DNA of 64,000 nt from an uncultured Pseudoflavonifractor sp. (GTDB lineage Bacteria; Bacillota; Clostridia; Oscillospirales; Oscillospiraceae): assembly GCA_947651395.1 (NCBI GenBank), contig CANSYW010000008.1, forward strand, positions 38,162-102,161, given 5' to 3'. A model generated the notes under the pieces. It saw only the letters and a list, made by a program, of their open reading frames with translations, was not told the origin of the DNA and ran no database searches. Made by a program: the position numbers and the translations under genes. Shown in pieces: positions 24,427-33,669 of the stretch (its first letter is position 1; each line of letters begins with the position of its first letter).

Positions 24427-25287
24427 CTACACCCGCAGAAAGCCTTTTCCGAAGATCTCGCTGGAGTTGGTGATAAGCATAAAGGCGTGGGGCTGATTTT
24501 GCTTGAGGTAATTGCGTAGCTGCACCGACTGGTGCCGGGACAGGGCGGTGAGGATGACATACTGGGCCTGGTGGGTGTAGGCCCCCTGGGCCTGCCAGAG
24601 GGTGGCCCCCCGGTGGAGCTCCTCGTTGATGAAGTCACACACCGGCTGGGGATCCGGAGTGACTACGGTAAAGGACTTGCGCCGGTTCAGAGACTCGATC
24701 ACCGTATCCACCATCACCGATTTCAGGGCCAGGCCCAGCAGGGAAAAGAGGCCCGTCTCGATGTCAAAGACCACCAGGGCGCCGGCGGCAATGAGCACGT
24801 CGGAGAGGAGAAGGGCCCGGCCCACATCCAGGCCAGTGTACTTTTTCAGGATCATGGCCATGATATCGCTGCCGCCGGTGGAGGCCCCGATATTGAAGAG
24901 GGCCGCCGAGCCCAGGGCGGGGAGGATCACGGCAAAGAACAGCTCCAGCAGCTTTTCGTCCGTCAGGGGGTGGGACAGGGGGCATACCGTCTCCAGTAGC
25001 TGGACCAGGCCGGAGTAGAGAAGGGAGCAGTAGACGGTTTTAAAGCCGAAGCTCCGGTCCAGCACCAGAAAGCCCAGGATCAGGTAGAGGACGGTGATGA
25101 TGGTGTTGATGGCGCCCGGGGTGATGAGGGAGGCGGGGATGAGCTGGCCCAGAAGGATACTCAGACCGGACACGCCGCCCATGGAAAAGTGGTTGGGGAA
25201 TTTGAAGAAGTAGACTCCCACCGACACCAGAACGGTGCCAAAGGTCATGATGAGAAATTCTGTGGCGGTCTGTTTGGTGAGCTTCAT
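24427..25287 (-). CDS. YitT family membrane protein (DUF161/DUF2179)
   Basis: 286 residues with five or six membrane helices in the first ~190 residues (for example FLIMTFGTVLVSVGVYFF, MGGVSGLSILL, GSAALFNIGASTGGSDI), then a soluble C-terminal DUF2179 domain (about 205-286, VVTPDPQPVCDFIN..., HAFMLITNSSEIFGKGF). These are inner-membrane proteins of unsettled function, sometimes linked to stress or transport. It stands alone on the minus strand, 27 bp downstream of the SLH/GH18 gene, so it could be read from that promoter. Confidence 0.9.
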   Translation of the reverse strand: MKLTKQTATEFLIMTFGTVLVSVGVYFFKFPNHFSMGGVSGLSILLGQLIPASLITPGAINTIITVLYLILGFLVLDRSFGFKTVYCSLLYSGLVQLLETVCPLSHPLTDEKLLELFFAVILPALGSAALFNIGASTGGSDIMAMILKKYTGLDVGRALLLSDVLIAAGALVVFDIETGLFSLLGLALKSVMVDTVIESLNRRKSFTVVTPDPQPVCDFINEELHRGATLWQAQGAYTHQAQYVILTALSRHQSVQLRNYLKQNQPHAFMLITNSSEIFGKGFLRV

Positions 25288-25314
25288 GTCAAAGGCCTCT
25301 TTCCTGTTGGTGAT

Positions 25315-26928
25315 TCAGCGCGCTGAGAGAAGGGCCCAGACGTCATAGTCGGGAACCTCCGGATAGGTGGGGATGATGCCCAGGCGCCACACGGAGACAC
25401 CGGTGACCCCGAACAGCCGGGCCAGCCGGAGCTTTTGCTCCACGCTGGGGACGTTTTCATACCACAGCTTGTAGTGCTCGCCGTCCTCGGTGGTATATTC
25501 AATGAAGGGATTGCAGCTGGACTCATCCCAAGTATAGACCGTATCGGGCTGTTGAATGCGCCTGGAGATGGTGTCGGGGGCGGGATGATAAAAGGTGGCG
25601 TCCAACAGCAGGCCGTTTTCATCCACATGGAAGCCGGTGGTGTTGAAGGAGATAGCCAGAGCCAGCCTGGAGAGATCCTGGACCCCGGCGTCGGGATCTG
25701 TGATATGCGCCAGGGCGGTGTAGATCTGGTCGATGGGGGTCACCGGACAGTAGGTGTTGTCGGTGCCCAGGTAGTAGTCGGGGATGGAGGCCCACTGGTA
25801 ATCGTGGGCCATGAGAATGACCTTGTCGCAGATCTCCCCCAGCGCTCTGTAGTCGAAGCCCCCGAACCAGGTGTCGGGCTGGACGCAGACATAGAGGGTC
25901 TGCTCCGTGGGCAGCGCGGCGCGCAGGGCGGCCATGAAGGCGGTAAAGGCCTCCCGGTGCTCGGTGCGCAGGCCCTCGAAGTCGACGGTGAGCCCGGCGT
26001 AGGGCCGGGCAGCGAAGACCAGCTGGGATATGGCGTCATCCTGCGCCCCCGCGGCCACCGTGCCGGCAAAGGCGGCGGCGGAGGCGAAGACGTTGAGGTT
26101 ACAGGGGATCCCCCGTTCCTCCCAGTAGGCGGTGACCTCGTCCGCCCCCTTGGGGCGCACCCAGCCGTTGTCGTTGGTGGCCTCGCCGTTGACCAGGGGC
26201 TGCCCCTCTTCGGTGAGCTCCATCCGGGCCCAGCCCACGCTGAGGCCGTCCAGACTGTCGGTGAGGGAGAGCTGGGAGTAGGAGGAGGTGGCGTAGAAGG
26301 CGTGGAGCCAGTCGGTGTGGGAGGTATAGCGCTCATAACAGCGCACCAGCATGGCGGCCACCTGCTCTCTTGGGGCGGAGAAGGTGGGGAGGAATTGGAG
26401 CCGGCCGTTCTGCTCCACGCCCTTGATGATGCCCAGGTCGTAGACGATGGCGGCGTAGCCCTTGTCTCCGGTGAGATCCCCGAAGGGGACCTGGGCGTCG
26501 GAGAGGGACTGGGCCAGGGAGTCATAGCCCAGGGCCTGCACCAGCATTTTGGCCATCTCCATGCGGGAGATATAGTCGTCGGGAAAGAAGCCTCCGGCGT
26601 GGCTCTCCACTCCGTGCTCGGCGGCGGCGTCGATGTAGCCCTGGGCCCAGTGGCCGTCACAGTCCCGGTGGATGGACTGTTCGTAGTCCCGTTTTTCCCA
26701 GGAGAACATCCGGCACAGCACGGTGACGAACTCCGCCCGGGTCATGTTGACCCCCACGCCGAAGGTGCCGTCGGGCCGGCCCTCCATCAGGCCGTAGTCC
26801 GCCACCTTTTGGATCACGTCGGCGGCCCAGGTGGCGGAGGCGTCGGAGTAGGCCCGGACGGGGGGCGCGCAGGTGAGGGCCAGGGCGGCGGAGAGAAGCA
26901 GGGGGGTGAGGCGTCGTTTCAGGGACAT
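25315..26928 (-). CDS. SLH-domain glycoside hydrolase family 18-like protein
   Basis: Secreted envelope protein of 537 residues: a signal peptide (MSLKRRLTPLLLSAALALTCAPPVRA); three SLH segments in the first ~190 residues (GLMEGRPDGTFGVG, MTRAEFVTVLCRM; HWAQGYIDAAAEHGVESH; LGIIKGVEQNG, REQVAAMLVRCY); then a TIM-barrel domain like YaaH/CotQ-type GH18. The catalytic motif reads GLTVDFEGLR, keeping the D-x-E acid pair of DxxDxDxE. Such proteins cleave N-acetylglucosamine polymers in peptidoglycan or spore cortex. Late aromatic segments (LWYENVPS, GVSVWRLG) match the barrel end. Start ATG 26928 with GGAGG; own promoter at 27004-27032. Confidence 0.88.
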   Translation of the reverse strand: MSLKRRLTPLLLSAALALTCAPPVRAYSDASATWAADVIQKVADYGLMEGRPDGTFGVGVNMTRAEFVTVLCRMFSWEKRDYEQSIHRDCDGHWAQGYIDAAAEHGVESHAGGFFPDDYISRMEMAKMLVQALGYDSLAQSLSDAQVPFGDLTGDKGYAAIVYDLGIIKGVEQNGRLQFLPTFSAPREQVAAMLVRCYERYTSHTDWLHAFYATSSYSQLSLTDSLDGLSVGWARMELTEEGQPLVNGEATNDNGWVRPKGADEVTAYWEERGIPCNLNVFASAAAFAGTVAAGAQDDAISQLVFAARPYAGLTVDFEGLRTEHREAFTAFMAALRAALPTEQTLYVCVQPDTWFGGFDYRALGEICDKVILMAHDYQWASIPDYYLGTDNTYCPVTPIDQIYTALAHITDPDAGVQDLSRLALAISFNTTGFHVDENGLLLDATFYHPAPDTISRRIQQPDTVYTWDESSCNPFIEYTTEDGEHYKLWYENVPSVEQKLRLARLFGVTGVSVWRLGIIPTYPEVPDYDVWALLSAR

Positions 26929-27003
26929 GGGGGCCTCCTTTCGGAAAGCGAAAAGCTTTGGGTCAACGCAAAACCAGTCAGAATATGGAGAAAAGACATT
27001 GCC

Positions 27004-27032
27004 ATTATAGCAGGTTTCAGTGAGAGTGACAA
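27004..27032 (-). promoter_or_regulatory. Promoter of the SLH/GH18 gene
   Basis: On the minus strand TTGTCA (27027-27032) and TATAAT (27004-27009) are separated by 17 bp. Confidence 0.75.
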
Positions 27033-27043
27033 CGGCCTGGGGA

Positions 27044-27072
27044 TTGCTTTTTTGTGACGAATTTTGTACAAT
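27044..27072 (+). promoter_or_regulatory. xpt promoter
   Basis: TTGCTT (27044-27049) and TACAAT (27067-27072) are separated by 17 bp. Only about 27 bp remain to the start codon, which leaves no room for a purine riboswitch. Confidence 0.7.
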
Positions 27073-27098
27073 AGAGATAATACAAAGGAGGGGTTGAA

Positions 27099-27674
27099 AT
27101 GAAGCTGCTGGAGGAGCGTATCCAAAAGGACGGGAAGATCCGGGACGGCGGGGCCGTGCTGAAGGTGGACAGCTTTTTGAACCATCAGATCGATGTGGAG
27201 CTCTACAACGAGATCGGCAAGGAGTTTTTCCGTCTCTTCGGCGACGAGAAGGTCACCAAGATCCTGACCATCGAGGCCAGCGGCATCGGCATCGCCTGCA
27301 TTGCCGGCCAGTACTTCGACGTACCCGTCATCTTTGCCAAAAAGAGCAAGACCAAGAACATCGACGGGGGGGTGTACACCGCCCAGGTGGAGTCCTTCAC
27401 CCATGGCCGGATCTATGACATTATGGTGGCCAGGGAGTTCCTCCTGCCCACCGATCGGGTGCTTCTGATCGACGACTTCCTGGCCAACGGCGCCGCCTTG
27501 GAGGGCCTCATCCAGATCGTCAGGGGGGCGGGCGCCACCCTGGTAGGGGCGGGCATCTGTGTGGAGAAGGCCTTCCAGCCCGGAGGCGAGCGCATCCGCT
27601 CCCAGGGGATTCGGGTGGAATCGCTGGCCCGGATCAGGAGTATGAGCGAGGAAAAGGGCGTGGAGTTCTGCTGA
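27099..27674 (+). CDS. xpt: Xanthine phosphoribosyltransferase
   Basis: Salvages xanthine to XMP with PRPP. 191 residues, typical length. The PRPP-binding motif is VLLIDDFLANG near residue 125, and MKLLEERIQKDGKI and LTIEASGI match Xpt. Start ATG 27099 has AAGGAGGGG upstream. It faces a xanthine dehydrogenase operon across a shared bidirectional terminator, placing two fates of xanthine (salvage and oxidation) side by side. In Bacillus xpt is under a guanine riboswitch; that element is absent here. Confidence 0.95.
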   Translation: MKLLEERIQKDGKIRDGGAVLKVDSFLNHQIDVELYNEIGKEFFRLFGDEKVTKILTIEASGIGIACIAGQYFDVPVIFAKKSKTKNIDGGVYTAQVESFTHGRIYDIMVAREFLLPTDRVLLIDDFLANGAALEGLIQIVRGAGATLVGAGICVEKAFQPGGERIRSQGIRVESLARIRSMSEEKGVEFC

Positions 27675-27689
27675 GCCCTTTTGCGTGAG

Positions 27690-27730
27690 AAGAAACAGCG
27701 CCCCGGTTTTTAACCGGGGCGCTGTTCTAT
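27690..27730. terminator. Bidirectional terminator between xpt and the xanthine dehydrogenase operon
   Basis: ACAGCGCCCCGGTT pairs perfectly with AACCGGGGCGCTGT around a short T/A loop (27694-27725); convergent transcripts end here. Confidence 0.88.
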
Positions 27731-28219
27731 TTACTTTCCCACAAACTTATGGGCCTCGTTCACCGCCCGTTCCACGGCGTTCAAAATGTTCTGGTAGCCG
27801 GTGCAGCGGCACAGGTGGCCGGAGATGAGCTTGCGCAGCTCCTCCCGGGTATAGGACTTGCCGCTGCCCACGATCTCCACCGCGGACATGATGATGCCCG
27901 GAGTACAGAAGCCGCACTGGACGGCGGCCTCCTCCACAAAGGCCTTTTGAATGTTCGACAACTCTCCGTTATCGTCCTGGAGGCCTTCTACGGTGAGTAT
28001 TTTCTTTCCCTGGGCCCAGAGGGAGAGGTAGATGCAGGAGTCGATAGCCTGACCGTCCACCAGAACGGTGCAGGCTCCGCACTCGCCCACCTCGCAGCCC
28101 TTCTTCACGCTGGTGAGGCCCAGCCGCTCCCGCAGGGTATCGGCCAGGGACTCCCGGGGATCGATGGCCACCTCTACGCTTCGGCCGTTGACGATACAGT
28201 TCAGAATCTCCACATTCAC
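27731..28219 (-). CDS. Xanthine dehydrogenase family, 2Fe-2S subunit
   Basis: Electron-transfer subunit (CoxS/XdhC-type small subunit) of a molybdenum hydroxylase, 162 residues. The plant-type ferredoxin domain carries GCEVGECGACTVLVDG (first cluster, near residue 45), and the C-terminal domain carries CGFCTPG and CRCTGYQNI (second cluster). It overlaps the FAD subunit gene by 4 nt. Last gene of the three-subunit operon, in the order molybdenum subunit, FAD subunit, Fe-S subunit. Confidence 0.95.
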   Translation of the reverse strand: MNVEILNCIVNGRSVEVAIDPRESLADTLRERLGLTSVKKGCEVGECGACTVLVDGQAIDSCIYLSLWAQGKKILTVEGLQDDNGELSNIQKAFVEEAAVQCGFCTPGIIMSAVEIVGSGKSYTREELRKLISGHLCRCTGYQNILNAVERAVNEAHKFVGK

Positions 28220-29097
28220 AGTGCGGCGCCTCCTTTCCGGGCGGCCTCAAGAAAGGCCCGCTGGGACAGCTCCTGGGCCAGCTGGAGCCGGAAGGCTCTG
28301 GAGGCACGCCAGCTGTCTCTGGGATTGACTTCCTTCCGGGCGGCGGGGCCGATCTGCCGGGCGGCCTCCGCCACACTGAGACCGGCCATGTCCTGCTCCG
28401 CCTGGGTGCAGCGGAAGGGCACCGGCCCGGCCACCCCGAAGGCCAGACGCAGGTCGGAGACCGTCTGCTTGTCGGGGGAGAGCTTCACCAGGCAGCTCAC
28501 CCCCAGGGTGGCGATGTCCATGGCGTTGCGCATGGCGTACTTGATGTAGTGGCCGGTCCAGCCCTCGTAGTGGGACTTGGGGATGATGATCTTCACCAGC
28601 AGCTCCGCCGGCCCCAGCGCCACCTTGCCCACGCCCTGATACCATTCGTCGATGGGGATCTCCCGGACGCCGCCGGGCCCCTGTACCCGGAGGATGGCCC
28701 CCAGGGCCATCTGGGTGGAGGCGGTGTCGGCGGAGGTGATGCCGTTGCAGAGGTTGCCCCCCAGGGTGCCTGCGGCGCGCAGCTGGGGCCCGCCGGCGGT
28801 GTCGGCGGCCTGGCCCAGCACGGGGACGGTGGCGCGGATGACCTCGCTGTAGGTACAGCCCCGGAAGGTGGTGAGGGGGCCGATCTCCACGTCGCCGTCG
28901 GAGGAGAGGCTCACCCCCTCCAGCTCCTGCCTGAGCTCGTGGATGGACACCAGGTTCCGGCCGGCATATTTGCCCTCCCGGATCTTGATGAGCACGTCGG
29001 TGCCGCCGGCGATGACCAGGGCGGTGGGATCCGCCTGCAGGGCGGAGATGGCGTCGGGGACGCTTTTGGCCGAGTAGATATTGCCGATATCGTACAT
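28216..29097 (-). CDS. Xanthine dehydrogenase family, FAD-binding subunit
   Basis: CoxM-type flavin subunit of 293 residues that passes electrons from the Fe-S clusters to the acceptor. The FAD motifs IAGGTDVLIKIREGK (near residue 31) and the LGGNLCNGITSADT stretch (near 112) are intact. I chose ATG 29097, with GGAGGGG upstream. The longer frame runs into the molybdenum subunit gene. The gap to that gene is 4 bp. Confidence 0.94.
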   Translation of the reverse strand: MYDIGNIYSAKSVPDAISALQADPTALVIAGGTDVLIKIREGKYAGRNLVSIHELRQELEGVSLSSDGDVEIGPLTTFRGCTYSEVIRATVPVLGQAADTAGGPQLRAAGTLGGNLCNGITSADTASTQMALGAILRVQGPGGVREIPIDEWYQGVGKVALGPAELLVKIIIPKSHYEGWTGHYIKYAMRNAMDIATLGVSCLVKLSPDKQTVSDLRLAFGVAGPVPFRCTQAEQDMAGLSVAEAARQIGPAARKEVNPRDSWRASRAFRLQLAQELSQRAFLEAARKGGAAL

Positions 29098-29101
29098 GCG
29101 C

Positions 29102-31420
29102 TCACCCCTCCTTTCCGCCGATAAGGCCTGCTTTTGTAAATTCCTCCACCAGGCGCTGGGGGGACAGGGGGAGGGTGTTGACGGCCACGCCGGTGGCCTG
29201 GAGGATGGCGTTTCGCACCGCCGGCGCCACGGGGATGGCGGGGGGCTCGCCCAGGGCCTTGTTTCCAAAGGGGCCGGTGGGGTCGTCGCTCTCTACAAAC
29301 AGGGCGGTGAGCTCCGGGTGATCCATGGCGGTGGGCAGCTTGTAGTCCAGCAGATTGCCGTTGAGGAGCCTGCCCTTTTCGTCAAACTTCATCTCCTCGG
29401 AGAGGGCGTAGCCCAGTCCCATGGACATGCCGCCGTGAACCTGGGCCTCGGCCAGCTGGGGATTGATGAGCCGGCCCGAGTCATGGACGTTCACCACCCG
29501 CAGTACCGTCACCCGGCCCAGGGGAATGTCCACCTCCACCTCGGCAAAGCAGCAGCCGAAGGCGAAGGTGTTGTCCTTGCACTGGTGGGTGCACTCGGCG
29601 GCGATGTGGACGCTGTGACGGAAGGAGTAGAAGGCCTCCTGGGCCAGGTCGTGGAGCTTGAGGAGCTCCTGGCCGGTCCCGGCGTCCACGATCTCTCCGT
29701 TCCGGACGTCCAGCTCCCCGGCGCCGCGTTCCAGCAGCTCGGCGGCGTAATCCAGCAGTTTACTCTTGAAGAGGGCGCCGGTGTCCTTGATGGCCATGCC
29801 GGTGACATAGGTCTGGCGGGAGGCGTAGGCGCCGGTGTCAAAGGGGGCGGTGTCGGTGTCCTGGGTGGAGACGATATGTACCCGATCGGCGGGGAAGCCG
29901 ATGCTCTCGGCGGCCATCTGGGTAAAGACGGTGTCGCCACCCTGGCCGATCTCGGTGGCCCCCAGCTGGAGCTGGACGGAGCCGTCCTGGTTGAGCACCA
30001 TCCGGGCGGCGGCGGTCTCCAGAGAGATGGGCCACACGCCGGTCTTATAGGAGAAGACCGCCATGCCCACACCCCGGCGCACCGGGCCGGTCTGGTTCTG
30101 ATATTTTTCCCGCAGGGCCTTCCAGCCGATGAACTGCGCGCCCTTGGCCATGCACTCCCGAAGGGCGGTGGAGTGGCAGGTGATGCCGTTGAAGGGATCC
30201 ACATAGCCCGGGGGCATCAGGTTTTGGAGCCGGAACTCATAGGGATCCAGATCAAAGGCCCGGGCAATGTCCTCCATCATGGACTCCAGAGCGAAGTTTG
30301 ACTGGGGAATGCCGTAGCCCCGCATGGCGCCGGGGGAGGGGAGGTTGGTGTAGACCGTGCGGGCCTGGGCGTGGCAGCCCAGCTGATCCTGATAGAGCTG
30401 GCGGAAGGCGGTGACGGCGTTGGCCACGATGGCGTGGCCGTGGGAGGCGTAGGCGCCCTGATTGGACAGCGCCCGCACCGAGCGGGCCATGAGGTTTCCG
30501 TCCCCATCCACCGCCGCGGCCACGTCGAAGGAGATGGCATGGCGGGAACGGGTGCACTGGAATACCTCCTCCCGGGTGAGCTCCAGCTTGACGCACCGGC
30601 CGCCCACCGCTTTGGAGAGATAGGCGTTCAGGGGCTCGTAGAGCACGTCCTGTTTGTTGCCGAAGCCGCCGCCGATGTAGGGCTTGATCACCCGCACATC
30701 TCCCCAGGGGATACCCAGGGCCTGGCCGATGACCCGGCGGACGATGTGGGGGATCTGGGTGGAGGAGACCACCACGATCCGGCCCGACTCCATGTAGGCG
30801 TAAGAGAGGGCGCTCTCAATGTGGCAGTGCTGGACCTGCTGGGTCTGGTAATGGCCCCGGAACTGATGGTAGCTGGGACAGTCCAGCACCTCCTCCACCG
30901 TTTTGAAGTCGCTCTCGGGCATGGGGGTGCGCACGTCCATGGAGGCCAGAACGTTGTCGGGACACTCGGCGTGAATGCTCTCGCCCCCGGCGGTCATGGA
31001 GACCTCCGGATCGGTGACCACAGGATACTCCTCGTAGTCCACCTCAATGGCCCCGAGGGCCCGGGCGGCGCTGATCTCGTCCTCGGCCACCACGGCGGCG
31101 ATGTCGTCGCCGTAAAAGCGCACCCGATCGGTGAGGAGCCTGCGGTCGGACACGTCCTGATGAGCCTTCTCCACACTCCAGGGGTGGCCGGGGGTGGGGA
31201 ACTGGATATCCGGAACGTCGAAGCAGGTGACGATCTTTACCACGCCGGGGATGGCCTGTGCCTTCCCGGTGCGGATGGCCTTTACTCTGCCGTTGGCGAT
31301 GGTGGAGTGAAGGACCTTGGCCACCAGGTGGGGCCGGGGGACGAGGTCGCCGGTATATTTGGCCCGACCGGTGACCTTGTCCGGGGCGTCTACGCGCGAA
31401 AGGCGCTTGCCGACTTCCAT
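29102..31420 (-). CDS. Xanthine dehydrogenase family, molybdenum-binding subunit
   Basis: Catalytic subunit of 772 residues. The N-terminal Ald_Xan_dh a/b hammerhead domain is about 20-130; the molybdopterin-binding domain follows, with GGGFGNKQD near residue 260, RGYGIPQSNFALE near 375, and the ATEIGQGGDTVFTQM motif near 510. The C-terminus contains the expected GEPPAIPVAPAVRNAI, whose Glu is the conserved catalytic base. Together with the FAD and 2Fe-2S subunits it forms a purine/xanthine hydroxylase. The nearby yqeB, yqeC and xdhC genes suggest that it may need a labile selenium ligand. No selenocysteine TGA lies in the frame. The substrate could be xanthine, hypoxanthine or another N-heterocycle. 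Confidence 0.93.
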   Translation of the reverse strand: MEVGKRLSRVDAPDKVTGRAKYTGDLVPRPHLVAKVLHSTIANGRVKAIRTGKAQAIPGVVKIVTCFDVPDIQFPTPGHPWSVEKAHQDVSDRRLLTDRVRFYGDDIAAVVAEDEISAARALGAIEVDYEEYPVVTDPEVSMTAGGESIHAECPDNVLASMDVRTPMPESDFKTVEEVLDCPSYHQFRGHYQTQQVQHCHIESALSYAYMESGRIVVVSSTQIPHIVRRVIGQALGIPWGDVRVIKPYIGGGFGNKQDVLYEPLNAYLSKAVGGRCVKLELTREEVFQCTRSRHAISFDVAAAVDGDGNLMARSVRALSNQGAYASHGHAIVANAVTAFRQLYQDQLGCHAQARTVYTNLPSPGAMRGYGIPQSNFALESMMEDIARAFDLDPYEFRLQNLMPPGYVDPFNGITCHSTALRECMAKGAQFIGWKALREKYQNQTGPVRRGVGMAVFSYKTGVWPISLETAAARMVLNQDGSVQLQLGATEIGQGGDTVFTQMAAESIGFPADRVHIVSTQDTDTAPFDTGAYASRQTYVTGMAIKDTGALFKSKLLDYAAELLERGAGELDVRNGEIVDAGTGQELLKLHDLAQEAFYSFRHSVHIAAECTHQCKDNTFAFGCCFAEVEVDIPLGRVTVLRVVNVHDSGRLINPQLAEAQVHGGMSMGLGYALSEEMKFDEKGRLLNGNLLDYKLPTAMDHPELTALFVESDDPTGPFGNKALGEPPAIPVAPAVRNAILQATGVAVNTLPLSPQRLVEEFTKAGLIGGKEG

Positions 31421-31500
31421 GGGAGGTTCCTCCTTTGCCTTGTGTTAAATACTATTGTACCCTATGGGAGAAAAAAAGGGAAGGGGAAAATGAAGCCTTC

Positions 31501-31529
31501 TTGACCCGCCCCCTCCGGTCGTGTACAAT
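31501..31529 (+). promoter_or_regulatory. Promoter of the hydantoinase-mocA unit
   Basis: TTGACC (31501-31506) and TACAAT (31524-31529) are separated by 17 bp and diverge from the xanthine dehydrogenase operon. Confidence 0.8.
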
Positions 31530-31552
31530 GACCATAGAAAGGAGCTGGTATC

Positions 31553-32932
31553 ATGTCTTTCCTTCTGAAAAACGGGACGCTGGTCACCCCCGGGGGAGTG
31601 CTCACCGGCGACGTGCTCCTCCGGGGGGAGCGCATCGCCGCCATAGGGAGTCACCTCCCCTGTCCCCTGGGAACTGAGGTTTTGGACTGTACCGGCAAGC
31701 TGGTGCTGCCCGGCTGCATCGACACCCACACCCATTTTGAGATGAATAAGGGCCTGCCCAATGAGACCGCCGACGACTGGGCCTCCGGCACCCTCTCCGC
31801 CCTGTGCGGCGGAACCACCACGGTGCTGGACTTTGCCGAGCCGGAGCGGGGGGCCTCCCTCCAGTCGGCCCTGGATACCTGGCATAGCCGCGCGGAGGGA
31901 CACGCCAGCTGCAATTACGGCTTCCACATGACCATCAAGGATTGGAACGAGGCCATCCGCGCCGAGCTTCCCGCCATGGCGAAGCAGGGGGTCTCCTCCT
32001 ATAAAATATATCTGGCGTATCAGCTCCGGGTCTCCGACGCCGTGGCCTATGAGGCCGTCAAGGCGGTCTCCGCGCTGGGCGGGGTGACGGGCTGTCACTG
32101 TGAAAACGGGGAATTGGTGGAGCTGGGCGTCAAAGAACAGAAGGCCCGGGGGAACCTGGGGCCCCGGGCCCACCCCGCAGCCCGGCCCCCGGCGGTGGAG
32201 GCGGAGGCGGTGTGCCGCTATCTCGCCATCGCCGAGCGGGCGGGTGGGGCGGTGAATGTAGTCCACCTGTCTACAAAGCGCGGCCTGGAGTTGGCCCGCG
32301 CGGCCCGGGACCGGGGCCAGCCGGTCTATCTGGAGACCTGCCCCCAGTATCTGCTGCTGGACGATTCGGTCTATGACCTGCCCGGCTTTGAGAGCGCCAA
32401 GTATGTCTTTTCACCCCCCGCCCGATCCAGAGAGGACGTGGAGGCCCTGTGGGAGGCGGTAGCCGACGGCAGTATCGACACCGTGGGCACCGATCACTGT
32501 TCCTTCACCACAGAGGTCAAGGCCCTGGGCAGGGAGGACTTCTCCGGGATCCCCAACGGAATGCCCGGGGTGGAGGATCGGCTCCGGCTTTTGTATACCT
32601 ATGGAGTGGCGGCGGGGCGGATCGGCCTGGAGCGGCTGGTGGAGCTGCTGTCCGCCAACCCGGCCAGGCTCTTCGGCATGTGGCCCCTCCGGGGGGCGCT
32701 GGCGGTGGATTCCATCGCCGATATTGTAATATATGATCCCAATATAACGGAGCGTATCAGCACGAAGACCAACCACTCCGCCTGTGACTATGATCCCTAC
32801 GAGGGTATGGAGGTCAGGGGCAGGGTGGATACGGTCCTGCTGGGGGGCGAGGTGGCGGTGTCGGAGGGGAAACCGGTACGCACGGGCCTGGGCCGGTTTG
32901 TCCATCGGGGCGGCGCCCAGTTCTGGCGATGA
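31553..32932 (+). CDS. Dihydropyrimidinase / D-hydantoinase family hydrolase
   Basis: Cyclic amidohydrolase of 459 residues that opens hydantoin, dihydropyrimidine or related rings in purine/pyrimidine breakdown. The metal site is complete: DTHTHFE near residue 57, the carboxylated Lys in SSYKIYLAY near 146, CHCENGE near 182, VVHLS near 236, and GTDHC near 312. It resembles the hyuA-type hydantoinase found in gut purine-degradation clusters beside xdh, mocA, yqeB and yqeC. GAAAGGAGC precedes ATG 31553. It overlaps mocA by 4 nt. Confidence 0.92.
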   Translation: MSFLLKNGTLVTPGGVLTGDVLLRGERIAAIGSHLPCPLGTEVLDCTGKLVLPGCIDTHTHFEMNKGLPNETADDWASGTLSALCGGTTTVLDFAEPERGASLQSALDTWHSRAEGHASCNYGFHMTIKDWNEAIRAELPAMAKQGVSSYKIYLAYQLRVSDAVAYEAVKAVSALGGVTGCHCENGELVELGVKEQKARGNLGPRAHPAARPPAVEAEAVCRYLAIAERAGGAVNVVHLSTKRGLELARAARDRGQPVYLETCPQYLLLDDSVYDLPGFESAKYVFSPPARSREDVEALWEAVADGSIDTVGTDHCSFTTEVKALGREDFSGIPNGMPGVEDRLRLLYTYGVAAGRIGLERLVELLSANPARLFGMWPLRGALAVDSIADIVIYDPNITERISTKTNHSACDYDPYEGMEVRGRVDTVLLGGEVAVSEGKPVRTGLGRFVHRGGAQFWR

Positions 32933-33492
32933 GGGCCCCAAGGGTCTCCGCCGTCCTCCTGGCCGCCGGCCTGGGGCGGCGGTTCGGGGGGGAGAAGCTG
33001 CTGCACCCTGTGGAGGGAAGGGCTCTGTATCTGCGGGCCTTTGAGGCCGTTCCGGCGGCGCTCTTTCATCAGGCCGCCGTGGTCAGCGGCCGGGAGGAGA
33101 TCCTGACTGCCGCCCGGGGCGGAGGGTATCTCCCCGTCTCCAACCCCCGGCCTCAGGAGGGGCAGAGCCTGTCGGTGAAGCTGGGTCTTCAGGCAGTGTG
33201 GGCGGAGGCCGACGGGGTGCTCTTCGCCGTGTGCGACCAGCCCTGGCTCCGGCGGGAGAGCGTGGAGGGGCTGGTCACGGCCTGGAGGGGGGAGCCCGAC
33301 AGGATCTTTGCCCTCTCCGCCCAAGGGAGGCGGGGGAATCCCGTCATTTTCCCCGCCCGCTTTTTTCCGGAGCTGGCCGGGCTCACCGGCGACGTGGGGG
33401 GCGGCACGGTGCTGAGGCGGCACCCGGAGGCACTCCGCCTGGCGGAGGCCGGCAGCCCCCGGGAGCTGGAGGATATGGATACGCCGCAATAA
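32929..33492 (+). CDS. mocA: Molybdenum cofactor cytidylyltransferase family protein
   Basis: MocA/MobA-like nucleotidyltransferase of 187 residues that converts Mo-molybdopterin to the cytosine dinucleotide form used by xanthine dehydrogenase family enzymes. The signature LLAAGLGRRFGGEKLLHPVEG is at residues 11-31, with CDQPWL near 105 and GNPVIFP near 137. Start overlaps the hydantoinase stop (ATGA). The context with a molybdenum hydroxylase supports the cofactor role. Confidence 0.9.
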   Translation: MRAPRVSAVLLAAGLGRRFGGEKLLHPVEGRALYLRAFEAVPAALFHQAAVVSGREEILTAARGGGYLPVSNPRPQEGQSLSVKLGLQAVWAEADGVLFAVCDQPWLRRESVEGLVTAWRGEPDRIFALSAQGRRGNPVIFPARFFPELAGLTGDVGGGTVLRRHPEALRLAEAGSPRELEDMDTPQ

Positions 33493-33495
33493 AAA

Positions 33496-33525
33496 CAGGG
33501 GCCAACCGAATGATCAGTTGGCCCC
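33496..33525 (+). terminator. Terminator after mocA
   Basis: GGGGCCAAC pairs with GTTGGCCCC (loop CGAATGATCA), just after the mocA stop. The T-run is weak on the plus strand; the A-run upstream gives a better terminator on the minus strand. Confidence 0.6.
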
Positions 33526-33606
33526 CCGCTTTGCGATAGCGCGATAAAGCATAAATGCCGGGCTTCGGTTTTTACAAATTATAAGCGGATCACTTGCGGA
33601 TAAAAC

Positions 33607-33643
33607 GGAGCGGCCGGCCCGACAAGGGCCGGCCGCTCTTTGT
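33607..33643. terminator. Strong hairpin between mocA and nhaC genes
   Basis: GAGCGGCCGGCCC and GGGCCGGCCGCTC form a 13-bp perfect stem with a GACAA loop, followed by TTTGTG on the plus strand and CGTTTTAT on the minus strand. It probably ends the leftward transporter transcript. Confidence 0.75.
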
Positions 33644-33669
33644 GTTCAGACAGAGACGGAAGAGAGGAC

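Noticed and set aside
27044..27098. Purine riboswitch in front of xpt
   Set aside because: The promoter leaves only about 27 nt of leader, and no guanine aptamer sequence is present.
29102..31420. Selenocysteine codon in the molybdenum hydroxylase subunit
   Set aside because: The frame has no internal TGA. In this enzyme class selenium is a labile cofactor ligand, not selenocysteine.
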